Below, piece after piece: positions 4,851 through 6,102 of a stretch of 6,102 nt of DNA. The DNA comes from Streptomyces katrae. Its GTDB lineage: Bacteria; Actinomycetota; Actinomycetes; Streptomycetales; Streptomycetaceae. The stretch lies in contig NZ_JZWV01001177.1 of NCBI RefSeq assembly GCF_000966975.1, forward strand, positions 1-6,102, in the 5' to 3' direction. How positions within the stretch are numbered: the first letter of the stretch is position 1; each line of letters begins with the position of its first letter. Under the pieces are notes generated by a model. It did not search any database, was not told where the DNA came from, and saw nothing but the letters and a program-made list of their open reading frames with translations. A program made the position numbers and the translations under genes.

Positions 4851-6032
4851 CTACCGCTGAACCGGCTCCGTGGCCCCGGCCGGAGCGGTCCGCAGGACCG
4901 TCCCGACGGCGCGGCCGATCTCGTCCCCCGTGAGATCAGCCCGCGCCGTCAGCCTCAGCCGGGAGATGCCGTCCGGCACCGATGGCGGACGGAAGCAGCC
5001 CACGGACAGTCCCTCCTCGCGGCAGTCGGCGGCCCAGCGCAGTGCCGCCGCGGCCGACGGGGCCCGCACCGACACCACGGCCGCGTCCGGCCTGACCGCG
5101 GTCAGGCCGGACGCGGTGAGCCGCCCGTACAGTTCGGCGGCCACCTCCCGGACCCGGTCGGCGCGCTGCGGCTCCCGCTCCAGCAGGCGCAGGCCCGCCA
5201 GCGCCGCGCCTGCGGCGGCCGGGGCGAGGCCCGTGTCGAAGATGAACGCGCGGGCGGTGTTGACCAGGTGCCGGATCACCTTGGCCGGCCCCAGCACGGC
5301 TCCGCCCTGGCTGCCCAGCGACTTCGAGAGGGTCATCGTCGCGACCACCCCGGGCGCGCCCGCGAGCCCGGCCGCGTGCAGGGCGCCCCGGCCCCCCTCG
5401 CCCAGCACCCCGAGCCCGTGCGCGTCGTCCACGACCAGGGCCGCGCCCGCCTCCCGGCAGGCGGCGGCGTAGGCGGCGAGCGGGGCGGCGTCCCCGTCGA
5501 CCGAGAACACCGAGTCGGTCACCAGCAGGGCACGGCCCCCGTGCCCGGCGAGGGTCTTGCGGACCTGCTCCACGTCCCCGTGCGGGGTCACCTCCACCTC
5601 CGCCCGCGACAGGCGGCAGCCGTCGACGATCGAGGCGTGGTTGCCGGCGTCGGAGACGACCAGCGTGCCCCGGCCGCTGAGCGCCGTCACCGCGGCGAGG
5701 TTCGCGGCATATCCGGAGGAAAGCACCAGGGCCGCCTCGAATCCGGCGAAAGCGGCCAGCCCCCGCTCCAGTTCGGTGTGCAGCTCCGTCGTCCCCGTCA
5801 CCAGGCGCGACCCGGTGGCCCCCGCACCCCAGCGCTCGGCCGCCGCACAGGCGCCGCGGACGGTCTCGGGGTGCCGGGAGAGACCGAGGTAGTCGTTGCT
5901 CGCGAGGTCCAGGAGGGGCGAGTCGGCCGGGCGCGGGCGCAGGGTCCGCACCAGTCCCGCCTCCTCGCGCAGCCGCTCCGCACCGTCGATCCAGGCGAAG
6001 ACGTCCTCGGGTTCCGGGGTGGGCTGGGTCAT
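4851..6032 (-). CDS. bioF: 8-amino-7-oxononanoate synthase BioF
   Basis: BioF is a PLP-dependent enzyme that condenses pimeloyl-ACP/CoA with L-alanine to give 8-amino-7-oxononanoate, the first committed ring-forming step of biotin synthesis in the cytoplasm. The 393 aa match the family (about 380-400). Seen: LDLASNDYLGLSRHPE (41-56), GAGATGSRLVTGTTELHTELE (69-89), PLP-stacking His132 (GNHASIVDG), Asp202 and His205 (VDDAHGLGVLG), and PLP-binding Lys237 (TLSKSLGSQGG). RLRLTARADLT near the C-terminus fits the alpha-oxoamine synthases. Start ATG at 6032 has GAGGA eight bases upstream. A related oxoamine synthase such as a 2-amino-3-ketobutyrate ligase is less likely, given the NDYLGL-type start, but is not excluded. 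Other biotin genes probably lie beyond 6102 (inference). A 36-bp perfect palindrome lies within codons 306-318. Confidence 0.9.
   Translation of the reverse strand: MTQPTPEPEDVFAWIDGAERLREEAGLVRTLRPRPADSPLLDLASNDYLGLSRHPETVRGACAAAERWGAGATGSRLVTGTTELHTELERGLAAFAGFEAALVLSSGYAANLAAVTALSGRGTLVVSDAGNHASIVDGCRLSRAEVEVTPHGDVEQVRKTLAGHGGRALLVTDSVFSVDGDAAPLAAYAAACREAGAALVVDDAHGLGVLGEGGRGALHAAGLAGAPGVVATMTLSKSLGSQGGAVLGPAKVIRHLVNTARAFIFDTGLAPAAAGAALAGLRLLEREPQRADRVREVAAELYGRLTASGLTAVRPDAAVVSVRAPSAAAALRWAADCREEGLSVGCFRPPSVPDGISRLRLTARADLTGDEIGRAVGTVLRTAPAGATEPVQR
4861..4889 (+). terminator. Candidate hairpin just after the DUF397 gene
   Basis: ACCGGCTCCG (4861-4870) pairs with CGGAGCGGT (4881-4889): nine base pairs with one bulged G and a ten-base loop. 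It begins 15 bp after the DUF397 stop and lies inside the last codons of bioF. It has no U-run, but it is the first good stem that transcription leaving the DUF397 gene would meet. Chance pairing cannot be excluded in such GC-rich DNA. Confidence 0.3.
5081..5116. repeat. Perfect 36-bp spacerless palindrome inside bioF
   Basis: The 18 bases from 5081 (CCGCGTCCGGCCTGACCG) are followed directly by their exact reverse complement (5099-5116), with no spacer and no mismatch. It lies in bioF codons 306-318, between the PLP domain and the C-terminal domain. Both strands therefore encode the same peptide, SGLTAVRPDA, in corresponding frames. As RNA it would fold into a very strong GC hairpin on either strand. 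It lies 235 bp past the DUF397 stop, so it could block read-through transcripts. Confidence 0.95.
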
Positions 6033-6037
6033 CGGCG

Positions 6038-6070
6038 GTCCTCGCGTCGCGTCTCGCGATGTGTCTCGCG
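6038..6070. repeat. Short tandem repeat, 12-bp period, upstream of bioF
   Basis: GTCTCGCG occurs at 6051-6058 and 6063-6070, with a third, altered copy GTCCTCGCG at 6038-6046, so the copies end every 12 bp. The last copy carries the bioF ribosome site on its opposite strand. It could be a simple-sequence repeat or a set of protein sites about one helical turn apart. Confidence 0.55.
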
Positions 6071-6073
6071 TTT

Positions 6074-6088
6074 TGTCGGCAGTCGACA
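6074..6088. repeat. Inverted repeat TGTCG-N5-CGACA upstream of bioF
   Basis: TGTCG (6074-6078), five bases, CGACA (6084-6088): perfect 5-bp arms, 42 bp from the bioF start. The size and place suit an operator. It does not match the BirA or BioQ sites as I know them, and the short arms make chance likely. Confidence 0.3.
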
Positions 6089-6102
6089 GATCTGCTCGAC
6101 CC

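Larger units (their letters stand above)
6033..6102 (-). promoter_or_regulatory. bioF upstream region (partial)
   Basis: These 70 bases lead into bioF and run off the right edge. They contain the GAGGA ribosome site, a short 12-bp-period repeat (6038-6070) and an inverted repeat (6074-6088). A TTTT run at 6071-6074 makes this less GC-rich than the genes. It is probably part of a promoter region, perhaps shared with a divergent biotin gene beyond 6102 (inference). No clear -35/-10 pair is visible. Confidence 0.5.

Noticed and set aside
4870..5472. A 200-codon plus-strand frame antisense to bioF
   Set aside because: It is Ser/Ala/Arg-rich shadow sequence opposite a clear PLP enzyme. Its shared SGLTAVRPDA peptide is only the result of the palindrome.
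1..6102. CRISPR array, tRNA, rRNA, insertion sequence, phage or plasmid features
   Set aside because: I found no regularly spaced repeats, cloverleaf sequence, transposase or integrase motifs. The gene content is chromosomal.

Overview
The window looks like chromosomal DNA from a Streptomyces or close relative. It is very GC-rich with strong third-position G/C bias, and it carries an actinobacterial three-gene urease (separate gamma, beta and alpha subunits). It also carries the DUF5753/DUF397/ATP-binding regulatory trio that is massively expanded in Streptomyces. From memory, the order urease, WhiJ-like regulators, biotin genes resembles the SCO1231-SCO1246 neighbourhood of S. coelicolor; I could not check this.

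Layout. (1) Positions 1-2773, minus strand: a urease operon read right to left, ureA (2471-2773), ureB (2145-2456), ureC (431-2152) and the first 138 codons of ureF (1-414), which runs off the left edge. Genes are tightly packed (14-nt gap, 8-nt overlap, 16-nt gap). UreA, UreB and UreC form the nickel enzyme; UreF helps load nickel. (2) Positions 2774-3080: a 307-bp non-coding stretch holding the urease control region and three perfect inverted repeats. One overlaps a candidate promoter. (3) Positions 3081-4846: a divergent regulatory module. A 149-aa RsbW-like ATP-binding protein lies on the minus strand. A 294-aa XRE/DUF5753 (WhiJ/AbaA-like) regulator and a 73-aa DUF397 protein lie on the plus strand. 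The two transcription units share a 197-bp intergenic region with two palindromes. (4) Positions 4851-6032, minus strand: bioF (8-amino-7-oxononanoate synthase, biotin synthesis), converging on the DUF397 gene with only 4 bp between stop codons. (5) Positions 6033-6102: the bioF upstream region with short repeats.

How they work together: the urease genes form one functional unit (urea to ammonia and carbamate, a nitrogen source). The ATP-binding/XRE/DUF397 trio is a self-contained regulatory or toxin-antitoxin-like module, so far without a known target here. bioF is an unrelated primary-metabolism gene.

Points worth most attention: a perfect, spacerless 36-bp palindrome inside bioF (5081-5116), facing transcripts that read through from the DUF397 gene; a rare TTA (bldA-dependent) codon at codon 6 of the DUF397 gene; and the palindromes in both regulatory intergenic regions. 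I see no CRISPR array, tRNA, rRNA, transposase or integrase.
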